The notes below the pieces were generated by a model. That model made no database searches, was not told the origin of the DNA, and saw only the letters and a list, made by a program, of their open reading frames with translations. DNA of 64,000 bases from Manihot esculenta (lineage: Eukaryota > Streptophyta > Magnoliopsida > Malpighiales > Euphorbiaceae): the NCBI RefSeq assembly GCF_001659605.2, contig NC_035178.2, positions 9,556,062 to 9,620,061 of the forward strand. Reading direction: 5' to 3'. The position numbers and the translations under genes were made by a program. Position 1 is the first letter of the stretch, and each line of letters opens with the position of its first letter. This document shows positions 11,992-24,309 of this stretch, one piece after another.

Positions 11992-14156
11992 TGTAACGAC
12001 CCCAAAATGGACCGTCACCGGCGCTAGGATTCAGGTCGGCTTAAGGCCGCCAGAACCCGTAGCAAGCCTGCTATACTCTCTGTGTACCTGTAAATCTCAT
12101 ACATGATCATACATTTTCTGTGAAAATAAAAACTCTTTTCTGTACCAAGGCTTAACCTGTGCATGCACTATCTCTGTACTCTGTACTCATGTACTCTGTA
12201 CTCTGTATCCCTGACTAGAGCTTACTCTAGATGGGTTAACTCATACCTGTTAAGCCTGGTTTTCACATACAAGAAAACATACATACATATACAGATCATG
12301 TACAAAACATACATCACTAGGTCAAGCAACAACTATTACATCTCTTTAATATTACATGTCCATTCTAAGCTATTACAGATCTCTTTACTTTTCCTGTACT
12401 CTGCTGTCCTGTCCCTGTACACTGTACACTGAACCTACAAAACTGGGGTTAAGGGAGTGGGATGAGCTCTATAGCCCAGTGAGTAGAACAGTAAAACATC
12501 TCAGTAAAATATGATCTCATGGAATGCACCATATCACAGACAAGCCACATCAAGAGTAAACCTGTCACCACATAGTCCCAGTAACTCTGTGCCAGGGAGT
12601 AGAATCGAGCACCTGGTCTTCCTGTCATATATGTATATGTGTATATAACACCTGTGTACTTACCATTGCCAGGGCGTAGTCAAAGGCTCCTGGACTTTGC
12701 TATACCTGCCAGGGCGTAGTCAAAGGCTCTTGGACTTCGCTATACCTGCCAGGGCGTAGTCAAAGGCTCCTGGACTTCCTGTCTGAGACTATTGGATCAT
12801 TCAGCATTCACTCACATCACCAAATAACGATGCAATGCAACAGATTCGTGAATACTAATGCAAGCAACCTATGGCATAATCATGATGCATGAGATATGCT
12901 AAAAGCAGTTTGTGGTTCAATTAAAAGTCATAAGTTTAATTCCACTCACCTCTGGCTATCTGGACTGACTGACTCTGCAGGCTCTGAACCTCTGGAGCAG
13001 TACTCACTGCTGCTCTCTCTGGTTCCTCTGGTCTGTACCTATACAGATGGACTCCAATGAGGGACCAAACAAATGTAGCAATAACTCTCTTAAACTGCCC
13101 CAAGAATCCCCTTAAACTCACTCAACTATCCCTGCAAAGCATGCAAAAGAAAGCTGGACAGGACACTTCCGGCGGCAGGTTCGGCGGCCGAATGTCCTCT
13201 CCAGAGACGAAACTCAAGCACCTTCGGCGGCACCTTCGGCGGCACCTTCGGCGGCCGAATCCCCCAAACAGAGCCGAATATGCAAAACACTCGGGGGCAA
13301 GCTGTGGCAACCAAGCCACCGTGCAGGAGGTTCGGCGGCCGAATGAACCTTCGGCTGCCGAACCTGAGTTCATCCAGAACTCAGCTTCAACGGCAAACCA
13401 TCTCCTCCTTCCCTTCAAGCTCTCAAAACATGCATACCTCATCTACTCACCTCACATATACTCACGTATATGCTCACAGGGGTCCAAAACTATCTACTAA
13501 CCCCAAACAACAACTCAAACATAACACAGAAACAAGTATACATGCATATATCCGAAAAACTCCCATCATGCATCTCTCTCTTCACACCTCCCATAAAATC
13601 TTCAGAAAACACATAAAAACATAGTCAAAAACATCACTTACCTCCTGGTGAGTGATCTAAACAAAAGAAAACGGATCAACTCTTCTGCACCCTCACTAAC
13701 TCTCCAAAGCTCACTTTTTGCTTCAAAACCTTCAAAACTTGGTAAACGAGCAAACTCCTGCATGAGCTGCTCAAACTTAGCAAATAAAGCATAGGAGACG
13801 TGGCCAAACTTCTGGCAACAAGTTGGACATAACACCTGTCCACAATGCTGACTAAGGATACCCAACAGCTGGCTGGCCAACTCAGTTTCGGCTGCCGAAT
13901 CGCATGCAAAACCATGCAACATTCGGGGGCCGAACCTGAACTTCGGAAGCCAAACATTGGGCACTTTCGGCGGCCGAACTTATCTTCGGCGGCCGAACTT
14001 GGCTCCTCTGCCTTGGTTCATTTCAACTCAATGTAACACCATAAAACACATCATAACACGTAGCAAACATAACTCCTACCCGTAGATAGAATCCCAACAC
14101 CCCGGATTCCACCAGACAACAGGAATTCCGGTGCCGGATTCTAGCCGGATATTACA
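11992..14156 (-). mobile_element. Element A right LTR (its 5' LTR, promoter copy)
   Basis: This 2165-bp LTR is almost identical to 4634-6798. It carries the same tandem repeat (about 12667-12780) and palindromes (about 13170-13350 and 13965-14000). At the position where sister LTRs read GGCCAGCCACC followed by TATAAAAGG, this one reads GGCCAGCCAGCTGTTGGG, so the usual TATA box is absent. Transcription may use another start, or the promoter may be weak. Confidence 0.9.
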
Positions 14157-14161
14157 GCTGG

Positions 14162-14394
14162 GGCATTGATGAGATCCCACAGAGGGATCACGATTATGAT
14201 TATGACTTTGTACATGTATGTTCAGGTTGAGTTGGATGTTTGAAGGAAAAGTTTTAAATTTTTATGCATGTTGTTGATCATGTATGGGATTATACAGGTT
14301 TGCAGGTTATATGTTAGGCTTGCTACGGGTCTCGGCGGCCTTAAGCCGATCTGGATCCTAGCTCCGGTAGTAGTCTGATTTTCGGGTCATTACA
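14162..14394 (+). mobile_element. Element B 5' LTR, second part
   Basis: The LTR resumes after element A and its target duplication (14157-14161). It matches 24076-24309 of the 3' LTR and ends GGGTCATTACA. Directly after it, TGGCATCAGAGCCC at about 14398-14411 is a one-base variant of the initiator-Met primer-binding site. Confidence 0.9.
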
Positions 14395-14664
14395 GAATGG
14401 CATCAGAGCCCTAGGTTCATAGGATCGGACCTAGAGTGTCGGGCTCATAAATGTTCTAGAAGGTCAAGCACAATAGGAAGATCATGTCCACTAGGATAGG
14501 ATGTGGAGTCCTGTCTTGTATGATGATGTGTAATGCCATGATTATATACATGTGCATTGATGCTATGATATGAATGAGGTATATGTGATGAGGGTTCATG
14601 TGTGCCCACATGAACCATATGATGCTAATGTTTGTATGATGTGTACTGTTTTTCAGAAAACAGG

Positions 14665-17600
14665 ATGAGAGGAACCCGTCGATCGGCAAGATTGACCGGA
14701 GTACCACCTGAGGATGAGGGCACGAGCGCCCGTCCTCCTACATTGCCTAGGGCAATGTCTTGTAGAGCAAACAGAGATAGAGTGTCAAGGGACCCTAGAA
14801 GGTCTTTTGATGCTAGCAGAAGGGGGACAGATAGAGGAGGAAGTTCTTCAGATGTGAGGGAGGTTATGGAAGAGGATCAGAGGAGGGATGGGAACCTGGA
14901 TGTGAGCATGGAGGAAGAAGGGACAGGGGAGTCTCAGGGAGGCGTTCAGGCCTCGGGGTATGGTTTTCCACCCCATTATCCACCCTTCCCACAGGGTTCA
15001 GGTATCCGATGGGAGGTACATCGGATTACTCCAGCTTTAACCCCTACCCTACCTACATGCCTTATCCACCTTTCTATCCACCTTACCCACAGTACCCAGC
15101 TTATCCACCCTCACCTTTCTATCCTAACCCAGCAAACCCCACCTCGGGGAATGCTGCACCCCCACCTCCACCACCTACAGAACCAGCAGCCCCAGTTACT
15201 CAACCTTCCAGACCTAGCTCAGCCGATGGAAGCAAAGTAAAGATGACAGATTACCTCAAGCTGGATGCTCCCAAATACAAGTCAGGGGATGACCCCTTTG
15301 AGTATCTGAGAGTAGTGAAGACAATAACTGATGAGCTAGGGGTAAGTGACAGCAGGGCCATTCAGATGGCAGGGTTCACTTTAAAGTGCAAGAAGGCACG
15401 GGAATGGTTCAAGTGTTATGTGGACCCGAGACTAGACAGTATGACATGGGAGGAATTCGCGAATGAGTTCGCTGGATGGGCTTTTCCAGACAGTTCCAGA
15501 GAACTGAAGATGATTGAGTTTGAGCAACTGAGGCAGTCAGAGCACATGGGTGTAGAGGAGTTCACGGATAAATTCTTGGAGCTATTGCCTTTTTCAGGGC
15601 AAGCTCTAGATACAGATACGAAGAAAGCCAAGAGATATGTTATGAAGCTGCATTCTAGGTACTCCTCGTTGATTCAGTCAGCTGAGAGAGAAAGTTTCCA
15701 CACTGTGGTGGATATGGCTCGAAGGATGGAGGCGAGTGCTATAGTTGAGGGGTCAGTGAAGCAGTCAGTGACCCAGTCTTCAGGGGTTAAGACCCCAGGC
15801 AGAGGAGGACCAGGTTTCTCTTCTCAGAGCTCAAGTAAGAAGAGGTGGGATAACACCACCAAGAAGCCGAAGAAGAATAAGTTTTGGAATAAGTTGAAAT
15901 CCGGTCTGGGATTTGGCGGTGGCTCGAGCTCAGGCTCAGATGGTACAAAATGTCAGAGATGTGGAAGGCCGCACAGGGGAGTGTGTCGAGCTGGGACTAA
16001 TACATGTTTCAGATGTGGACAGGAGGGACACATAGCTCGGGAGTGTCCTAGAGCACCTTTTATGGGCCAGCCCCAGCAGACAGCTTTTGGTAGTGTGGCA
16101 CAGCCAGCAGCTCCAGCCACAACTCAGGGCAGTGGCAGAGGTAGAGGGAGAGGGGCAGCCTCTTCTTCTAGTTCCCGAGGTGAAGGTCCATCAGCTCCAG
16201 CCAGGATCTTCACCATGACTCAGCAGGAGGCTAACACATCCAACACCGTGGTGTCAGGTAATCTCGTCATTGGGTGTTCTGATGTGTATGCTTTAATGGA
16301 CTCGGGTGCATCTCATTCATTTATTGCTCCGAGAGCCGTTGAGAGGTTGGGTCTGATAGTCTCTGGGTTAGAGTGTCCCCTATGGGTTAGTGGACCCAAG
16401 TGTGACCCGTCAGTGGCAGTGTCAGTCTGCCAGTACAGTCCAGTTTTTGTTGAGGGAAGATGCCTCTCCGCCGACCTTGTGGTTCTAGATTTGACAGACT
16501 TTGACGTCATTCTAGGGATGGATTGGCTATCTACCCATGGTGCTACCTTGGACTGCAGAGACAAGGTAGTCAAGTTCAGAGATCAGGACGGGTCAGAGGT
16601 CGTCTTCAGAGGAGACAAGAGGGGCACACCTAGAGGTCTGATATCAGCTCTTCAGGCTCGTAGGTTGCTTAGGAAGGGATGTCAAGGGTATTTGGCTCAT
16701 GTGAGAGAGCTTAGTAGTCAGGTCAGGGAGCCAGCCTCGGTGCCAGTTGTTAAAGAGTTTCAGGATGTTTTTCCGGAAGAGCTTTCAGGTTTACCACTTG
16801 CTAGGGAGATAGAGTTCGAGATAGAGTTGGTGCCTGGAACTAGACCGATCTCTATCCCTCCCTACAGGATGGCCCCAGCCGAGTTGAAGGAGTTGAAAGA
16901 GCAGTTGCAAGAGCTGGTAGAGAAGGGCTTCATCCGACAGAGTACCTTACCTTGGGGTGCTCCGGTCTTGTTTGTGAGGAAGAAGGATGGATCCCTTAGA
17001 CTTTGTATCGACTACAGGCAGTTGAACAAAGTCACTACCAAGAATAGGTACCCTCTACCAAGGATCGATGATCTATTCGACCAGCTAGCAGGAGCGGGTT
17101 GTTTCTCCAAAATAGATCTAAGATCGGGGTACCATCAGCTAAGGATAAGGGATGAAGATGTGCCGAAGACAGCTTTCAGGACCAGATATGGGCATTTTGA
17201 GTTCCTTGTAATGCCGTTCGGGTTAACCAACGCCCCTGCAGCATTCATGGATCTCATGAATAGAGTATTTAGCCAATACCTGGATCACTTTGTTATTGTC
17301 TTCATAGATGATATCTTAGTGTATTCTAGGAACGCAGAGGAGCATGCCCATCATCTGAGGTTGGTTCTGCAGACTTTGAGGGAACATGGCTTGTATGCCA
17401 AGTTCTCTAAGTGTGAGTTCTGGCTGAGGAGCATTTCGTTCTTGGGGCATGTAGTGTCAGAGAATGGTATAGAGGTAGACCCCAAGAAGACAGAAACTGT
17501 GGCTAACTGGCCTAGACCCACTTCAGTGACGGAGATCAGGAGTTTCTTGGGTTTGGCAGGTTACTACAGGAGGTTCGTTCAGGACTTCTCAAAGATAGCA

Positions 17601-19528
17601 GCTCCTCTGACCAGACTAACCAGGAAGAATCAGAAGTTTGTGTGGACCGACCAGTGCGAAGAGAGTTTTGAAGAGCTTAAAAAGAGGTTGACTTCAGCAC
17701 CAATTTTAGCTCTGCCATCTAGTGATGAGGACTTTACAGTCTTTTGTGATGCGTCCCGTGTGGGACTAGGTTGTGTACTAATGCAGAATGAAAGGGTGAT
17801 TGCTTATGCTTCTAGGCAGCTGAAGAAGCATGAGTTGAATTATCCCACACATGACCTGGAGATGGCAGCAGTAATCTTTGCACTCAAGATGTGGAGGCAC
17901 TACCTCTATGGGGTAAAATGTGAGATCTTCACAGATCATAAAAGCCTACAGTACATCCTGAGTCAAAGAGATTTGAACTTGAGACAGAGGAGATGGGTGG
18001 AGCTGCTGAGTGACTATGATTGCAAGATTCAATATCATCCGGGTAAGGCGAATGTCGTGGCAGACGCCCTAAGCCGGAAGTCACTAGGCAGTTTATCCCA
18101 CATATCGGCAGAGAGGAGGCCAGTGGTGAAGGAGTTTTACAAGCTCATTGAGGAAGGTCTACAGATGGAGTTGTCTGGTACAGGTGCCTTGGTGGCCCAG
18201 ATGAGAGTGGCACCCGTGTTTCTGGAGCAGGTGGCTCAGAAACAGCATGAGGACCCGGAGTTAGTGAAGATTGCCAGGACTGTTCAGTCAGGCAATGATA
18301 GTGAGTTCAGATTCGACAGCAAGGGGATCCTCCGCTATGGGAGCAGACTATGTGTACCAGATGACATCGGGCTAAAAGGAGACATTATGAGAGAGGCTCA
18401 TAATGCAAGATACAGCATTCACCCCGGAGCCACCAAGATGTATCGAGATCTTAAGAAGGTTTATTGGTGGCCAGCTATGAAGAAAGATGTGGCACAGTTT
18501 GTGTCAGCCTGCGAAGTGTGTCAGAGGGTGAAGCTGGAACATCAGAAGCCGGCTGGAATGCTTAACCCGCTACCTATTCCAGAATGAAAATGGGAAAATA
18601 TAGCTATGGACTTTGTAGTGGGGTTACCGGCGGCGTCCAACAGAGTGGACTCCATATGGGTGATTGTGGACAGACTCACCAAATCTGCTCACTTCATCCC
18701 TGTCAGGAGTGGCTATTCTGTGGACAAGTTGGCGCAGGTGTATGTGGACGAGATCGTCAGGCTGCATGGGGTTCCTGTTTCGATAGTGTCAGATAGAGGG
18801 CCCCAGTTCACCTCCAGATTTTGGCGGAGTCTGCAGAATGCCATGGGTACCAGGTTGGATTTCAGTATTGCCTTCCACCCCCAGACGGACGGACAATCAG
18901 AAAGGACCATCCAGACCGTAGAGGATATGCTCAGGATGTGTGTGCTGGACTTTGGCGGTTCTTGGAGGCAGCATCTACCTTTGGTGGAGTTTGCCTACAA
19001 TAACAGCCATCATGCTAGCATCGGGATGGCTCCATATGAAGCTTTATATGGAAGGAAGTGCAAATCACCTGTTTGCTGGGAAGAGGTTGGAGAAAAGGCC
19101 TTGGCAGGGCCTGAGCTTGTAGAGATTACCAGCAGGGTAGTACCCATAATCAGAGAGAGAATCAAGACTGCTGCCAGCAGACAGAAGAGTTATGCAGACA
19201 TCCGCAGAAGACAGTTAGAGTTTTAGGAGGGGGATCTGGTATTGCTCAAGGTGTCTCCTATGAAAAGGGTGGTTCGCTTCGGAAAGAAAGGTAAACTAGC
19301 CCCACGATACATCGAAATCTTGCAAAAGATTGGGAATGTGTCGTACAAGCTGGATTTACCTGCTTCAATGGAAAGAATCCATCCGGTTTTCCATGTTTCA
19401 ATGTTGAGGAAGTTTGTGTCAGATCCGAGCAAGGTTCTTAGTGAGCCTGATGTGGAGGTCCAAGAGGATCTCACCTATGTTGAACAGCCAGTACGGATCA
19501 TAGACACCCAGATCAGAAAGTTAAGGAA
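14665..19528 (+). pseudogene. Gag-Pol polyprotein of element B, broken by a frameshift and two stops
   Basis: The frame starts at the shared ATG ([10 protein letters not shown]). One base is missing near 15001, so the N-terminal 110 or so codons (14665 to about 15000) and the rest (from about 15009) lie in different frames. Intact motifs downstream include [15 protein letters not shown], protease DSGAS, reverse transcriptase FIDD, RNase H FCDAS and the integrase zinc finger. A TGA at 18585-18587 replaces the Trp of the IPEW motif just before the integrase core, and a TAG at 19224-19226 replaces a Gln. A three-codon deletion occurs near 19312. The frame is then split by a solo LTR inside the chromodomain. 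It resembles D's polyprotein more than A's. Confidence 0.9.
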
Positions 19529-19533
19529 CAAGG

Positions 19534-21818
19534 TGTAACGACCCGAAAAACGGACCGCTACCGGCGCTAGGATCCAGGTCGGCTTAAGGCCGCCGGGACC
19601 CGTAGCAAGCCTGACATATAACCTGTAAACCTGTTCAATCCCATACATGATCAACAACATGCATAAAAATTTAAACTTTACTTTCATTCATCCAACTCAA
19701 CCTGAACATACATGTACATAGTCATGATCATAATCATGATCCCTCTGTGGGATCTCATCAATGCCCCAACGGGCGATACAACATGAGATGAGTTGGCTAA
19801 CATCTGAATCATCAAATATCTAAGATCATGCATTAACAAGGGATTACAATACTCATAGGGTCAAGCACATCTATAACCTCAATGTACCTCATTACATAAC
19901 ATACTGAAATCTCTTACATTACATCATAGTACAATTGTCATGTCCACAATCTAACTATTACATAGACATACTTCAAAACTCTGGCTAACCTCCTGGTCTA
20001 CCCTGTACCTGCACATCTGGAGTTAGGGGAGAGGGGTGAGCTACAAAGCCCAGTGAGCAGAATAGTGAAATCATATATTAAAATTTCATGCCATTATGTA
20101 ATGCAACACATCACAACTAATCACATCTCGGATGGTATTGTCACCAATAGTCTTCTACATAGTCCAACTGTGCCGGGACGTAGAATGGGTACAACCGGTC
20201 TTTCTCTTAACATATCATATCATACAGTCCAACTGTGCCAGGGACGTAGAATGGGTACAACCTTGACTTCCATACCATATCATGCCATAACATCATCATA
20301 TCATATGAGGACTAAAGGATCATCCAATGACCAATCCACATCAACATCATAAATGCAATGCAACATATTCGTGAATACTAATGCAAACAACCTACTATAT
20401 CTCATGGCATTCATGATGCATGGAACATGCTCAAAATTCATATCTTCATTTATTTTAAAACTTAAGGTTTATTCCACTCACCTCTGGCAAGCTCTGACAA
20501 ACTCTGTAGCAGCTGGCTCACTGCTGGGGTCCTCGGTTTCTCGGGTCCGAACCTACACAGGTGGACTCCAATGAGGGACCAAACATACATAAACATAACT
20601 CTAATATACTCCCCAAAAACCCCCTAAAACATCATAAAACAACTACATAAAAAACATGCAAGAAATGGCTGGACAGGGCACTTTCGGCGGCAGGTTCGGC
20701 GGCCGAAAGTCCCTCCAGAGCCGAAAGTCAGGCAGGTTCGGCGGCACCTTCGGCGGCCGAAACTCCCAGACAGAGGCAAAACTCATGCATGTTCGGCGCA
20801 CCTTCGGCGGCCGAAAGTCCCAGACAGAGACGAAAGTCTCTTTTCGGGGGCAACTTCGGCAGCCGAAAGGCCTGCCTCCCCAGCCATGTTCGGCGGCCGA
20901 AAGCTCCTTCGGCTGCCGAACCTGGTTTCTGCCAAAGGGCAGAAACTTGGCTCCCTTATGCATTTTCGCCTCCAAACTCACCAATCATGCATAAACTTGT
21001 TCTAAAACATGCATACATATCATACATTACACCTAGGGGTCTCAAACTAGCATATACCCCAACTACAACACTTCAAACACACAAAAATCAACATACATTG
21101 TTCATCAAAACATCAAAACCCATAAACTCATCAACAAGCCTAAACATGCATCTCTACCCATAAAACAACTTAATGCTTGTTTAAAAACACATAACAAGGG
21201 TGGATCCGAGCTTACCTCTTGAAGAAACGAGAGGAAAGGCGATCCTAGCTTGGAGATGGAGAGATTGAGCTTTTTGAACCTCCAAGTACCCAAAACTTGC
21301 TCTTTACTCAAAGATCTTCAAAACAGAAGTTAAAACCCGTGAAAATCATGGAAGATCTAAGGAAAACACTCAAGATCGAGGGAGGGGTGGCAGAGACTCA
21401 CCTTGGCCGACAACGGGGGAGAAAAAGCTCGCCCGTGCGGACCTAAGGGACCCTTTTATAGGTGGCTGGCCAGGCCACGTTCGGGGGCCGAAAGTGCCTC
21501 CGCATGCATGCCATGTTCGGCGGCCGAACTTGGGTTTCGGCGGCCGAACCTGGACTTCCCTCACTCATGCTTTCGGGGGCCTAACGTGCCTCCAAAACGC
21601 ATGTATGTTCGGCGGCCGAACTTGACTTTCGGCGGCCGAACCTGGGTTTTCCTCCAAAGACTTTTCATGCAAAAACTCATGTAATTTTCATACTTAAAAC
21701 CATGAAATACCTTAAAACATTTTATGAAAACATGTTTCTTCCCTACTAGAGGCTTCCGACATCCGAGATTCCACCGGACGGTAGGAATTCCGATACCGGA
21801 GTCTAGCCGGGTATTACA
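19534..21818 (-). mobile_element. Solo LTR inserted in element B's chromodomain
   Basis: A single 2285-bp LTR in reverse orientation is flanked by the perfect 5-bp duplication CAAGG (19529-19533 and 21819-21823), with no internal region. It is therefore a solo LTR left by recombination between the two LTRs of a former element. It carries the complement of a TATAAAAG box at 21453-21460, a two-copy repeat around GACGTAGAATGGGTACAACC (about 20161-20270), and many GGCGGCCG palindromes at 20695-20925 and 21480-21650. Confidence 0.95.
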
Positions 21819-21923
21819 CAAGGAAATCCCGATGGTGAAAGTCCTGTGGAACCACCACAATTTGGAGGAATGCACTTGGGAGACATGGGAGTCTATGCTC
21901 CAGCAGTACCCTCATCTCTTTTA
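21819..21923 (+). pseudogene. Element B polyprotein tail after the solo LTR (rest of chromodomain)
   Basis: After the CAAGG duplication the chromodomain continues with [15 protein letters not shown] and ends QYPHLF then TAA at 21921-21923. One conserved Arg is replaced by Trp (ETWES against ETRES in the other copies). The frame joins that of 19242-19528 once the solo LTR is ignored. Confidence 0.85.
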
Positions 21924-22017
21924 AGGTTAGATCTCTATGTGTGTATGTTATGTTTTATGCCATGCTTTGTGCTAGTTGAGGAACATTCGGGGATGAATGT
22001 TCTTAAGGGGGGAAGAA

Positions 22018-24309
22018 TGTGATACCCGGCTAGACTCCGGTATCGGAATTCCTACCGTCCGGTGGAATCTCGGATGTCGGGAGCCTCTAGTAGGGTAGAA
22101 TCATGTTTTCATAAAATGTTTTAAGGTATTTCATGGTTTTAAGTAAAATGGAAATGAGTTTTTGCATGAAAACAACCTTGGAGGAAAACTCAGGTTCGGC
22201 CGCCGAACCTCAAGTTCGGCCGCCGAACATGCATGCCTTCGGGAGCGCCTTTAGGCCCCCGAAAGCATAAGTGAGGGAAGTCCAGGTTCGGCCGCCGAAC
22301 CTCAAGTTCAGCCGCCGAACATGGCATGCATGCGGAGGCACATTCGGCCCCCGAACGTGGCCTGGCCAGCCACTATAAAAGGGTCCCTTAGCCGAAAACG
22401 GGCGAGCTTTTCCCCATTTTCGGCCAAAGTGAGCTTTCCGCCGCCTCTCACCGATCTTTGATGTTTTTCCTCTAGATCTTTCAAGTTTTTCACTTGTTTT
22501 AACTTCGTTTTGAAGATTTGAGCTTTTGAGCAAAGTTTTGGAGCTTTGAGGTTCAAGAACTCAAATCTCTCCCAACTCCAAGTTTGGTCGCCTCTACTCT
22601 CGATCTTCAAGAGGTAAGAGTCGATCTCTAGCTTATAACATGTTTTAAGCAAGATTTATGAAGTTCATGGGGGTAGAATGCATGTTTAGGTTATAGTTAT
22701 GTTTATGGGTAAAAATGTATGTTCATGGACAATGTGGCTTGCAAATGCTTGTGTATGTGTGTTGTAGTTGGGGTTTAAGTTAGTTTGAGACCCCTAGGAG
22801 CTTGTGTGCATGTTTTGGTTGAGCTTAATGCATGATGGTATGATTTTGAGGCGATTGTGCATGTTTGAACCGAGTTTCTGCCCTTTGGGAGAAACCAGGT
22901 TCGGCAGCCGAAGGAACTTTCGGCCGCCGAACCTCTTGTGGAGGCAGCCTTCGGCTGCCGAAGCTTGCCCCTGAAAGGAGACTTTCGTCTCTGTCTGGGA
23001 GTTTCAGCCGCCGAACATGTATGAGTTTCGTCTCTGTCTGGGAGTTTCGGCCGCCGAAGGTGCCGCCGAACCTGCCTTACTTTCGGCTCTGGAGGGACTT
23101 TCGGCCGCCGAACCTGCCGCCGAAAGTGCCCTGTCCAGCCCTTTCTTGCATGTTTTTCTATGATTATTCTATGATGTTTTAGGGGGTTTTTGGGGAGTAG
23201 TTTAGAGTTATGTTCATGTATGTTTGGTCCCTCATTTGAGTCCACCTGTGTAGGTTCGGACCCGAGGAACCGAGGACCCCAGCAGTGAGTCTGTTGCCCT
23301 AGTGTCTGGTCAGAGCTATCCAGAGGTGAGTGGAATAACTTATTATGTTTTTAAGCAAATAATGGACTTTTCAGCAAGTTTCACGCATCATGAATGCCAT
23401 GTGATGAATTAGGTTGCTTGCATTAGAATTAACGAATATGTTGCATTGCATATTTAAATGTTGATGTGGATGAATGTTGGATGATCCATAGCCCTCGATC
23501 TACGATGTGACGATGTGATATGTACGGTACGGAATGTAAGACCAGTGGGACCCATTCTACGTTCGCTGGCACTATGTAAGGGAAAGACCAGGACCCATTC
23601 TACGTTCTGGCACAGTTGGACACTGTTATGTTATGATATGTTATGTAAGGGAAAGACCAGGACCCATTCTACGTTCTGGCACAGTTGGACCATGTGGAGG
23701 GCTATTGGTGACAAGTTCATCCTTGATTGTGATTAGCTGTGATGTGATGCATTCCATGATCCATATGATTTAAATGTTTTTATTATTCTGCTCACTGGGC
23801 TCTAGTAGCTCACCCCTCTCCCATTTCCCTAGGATTGCAGGTACAGGGTAGACCAGGAGGTTTACAAGAGTAATGAAGTCTGGTTTATGTAATAGATAGT
23901 GTGGACATGATAAATGTATTAATGTTATGTACAAGTACAGTTTCAGTCATGTAATGATATTAAGGATTAGATATTGTGATTGACATTGTGTATGAGGTAT
24001 CCCTTTTATTATATGATAAAAAATGTTTTACAATGTTCATGAAAGCCAACTCATCTCATGTTGTATTGCCCGCTGGGGCATTGATGAGATCCCACAGAGG
24101 GATCACGATTATGATTATGACTTTGTATATGTATGTTCAGGTTGAGTTGGATGTTTGAAGGAAAAGTTTTAAATTTTTATGCATGTTGTTGATCATGTAT
24201 GGGATTATACAGGTTTGCAGGTTATATGTTAGGCTTGCTACGGGTCCCGGCGGCCTTAAGCCGATCTGGATCCTAGCGCCGGTAGCGGTCCGATTTTCGG
24301 GTCGTTACA
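22018..24309 (+). mobile_element. Element B 3' LTR, 2.29 kb
   Basis: The LTR starts TGTGATACCCGG after a purine tract (about 22005-22017) and ends GGGTCGTTACA. It has a TATA box at 22374, palindromes on both sides of it (about 22195-22350 and 22900-23125) and a tandem repeat at about 23539-23690. It directly borders copia-like sequence at 24310. A target duplication cannot be confirmed because B's left end is lost. Confidence 0.9.
22374..22382 (+). promoter_or_regulatory. TATA box in element B 3' LTR
   Basis: TATAAAAGG follows the family sequence GGCCAGCCAC, about 355 bp inside the LTR. This LTR could drive read-through transcription into the copia remnant to its right. That is inference only. 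Confidence 0.65.

Larger units (their letters stand above)
4634..14156 (-). mobile_element. Element A: complete Tekay-type Ty3/gypsy retrotransposon
   Basis: Two 2165-bp LTRs (4634-6798 and 11992-14156) flank one long polyprotein frame on the minus strand. The element is bordered by a perfect 5-bp target duplication, GCTGG (4629-4633 and 14157-14161), inside the 5' LTR of element B. I count about seven differences between the LTRs, near 0.3%, which suggests a recent insertion. A primer-binding site adjoins the right LTR and a purine tract adjoins the left. With its coding frame intact this is the best candidate in the window for an autonomous element, although its LTRs lack the TATA box seen in relatives. 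Confidence 0.95.
3188..24309 (+). mobile_element. Element B: Tekay-type Ty3/gypsy retrotransposon, 5'-truncated and degenerate
   Basis: B comprises a truncated 5' LTR (3188-4633 and 14162-14394, split by element A), a primer-binding site, a gag-pol reading frame broken by mutations, a solo LTR insertion at 19534-21818, a purine tract and a complete 3' LTR (22018-24309). The two LTR halves align closely to 22649-24309, with about 20 substitutions and a small indel in 1.4 kb, so they are the LTR pair of one insertion. The first 0.6 kb of the 5' LTR is lost at the junction near 3188, so no target duplication can be verified. The missing LTR start and the broken frame should make it immobile. Confidence 0.85.
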
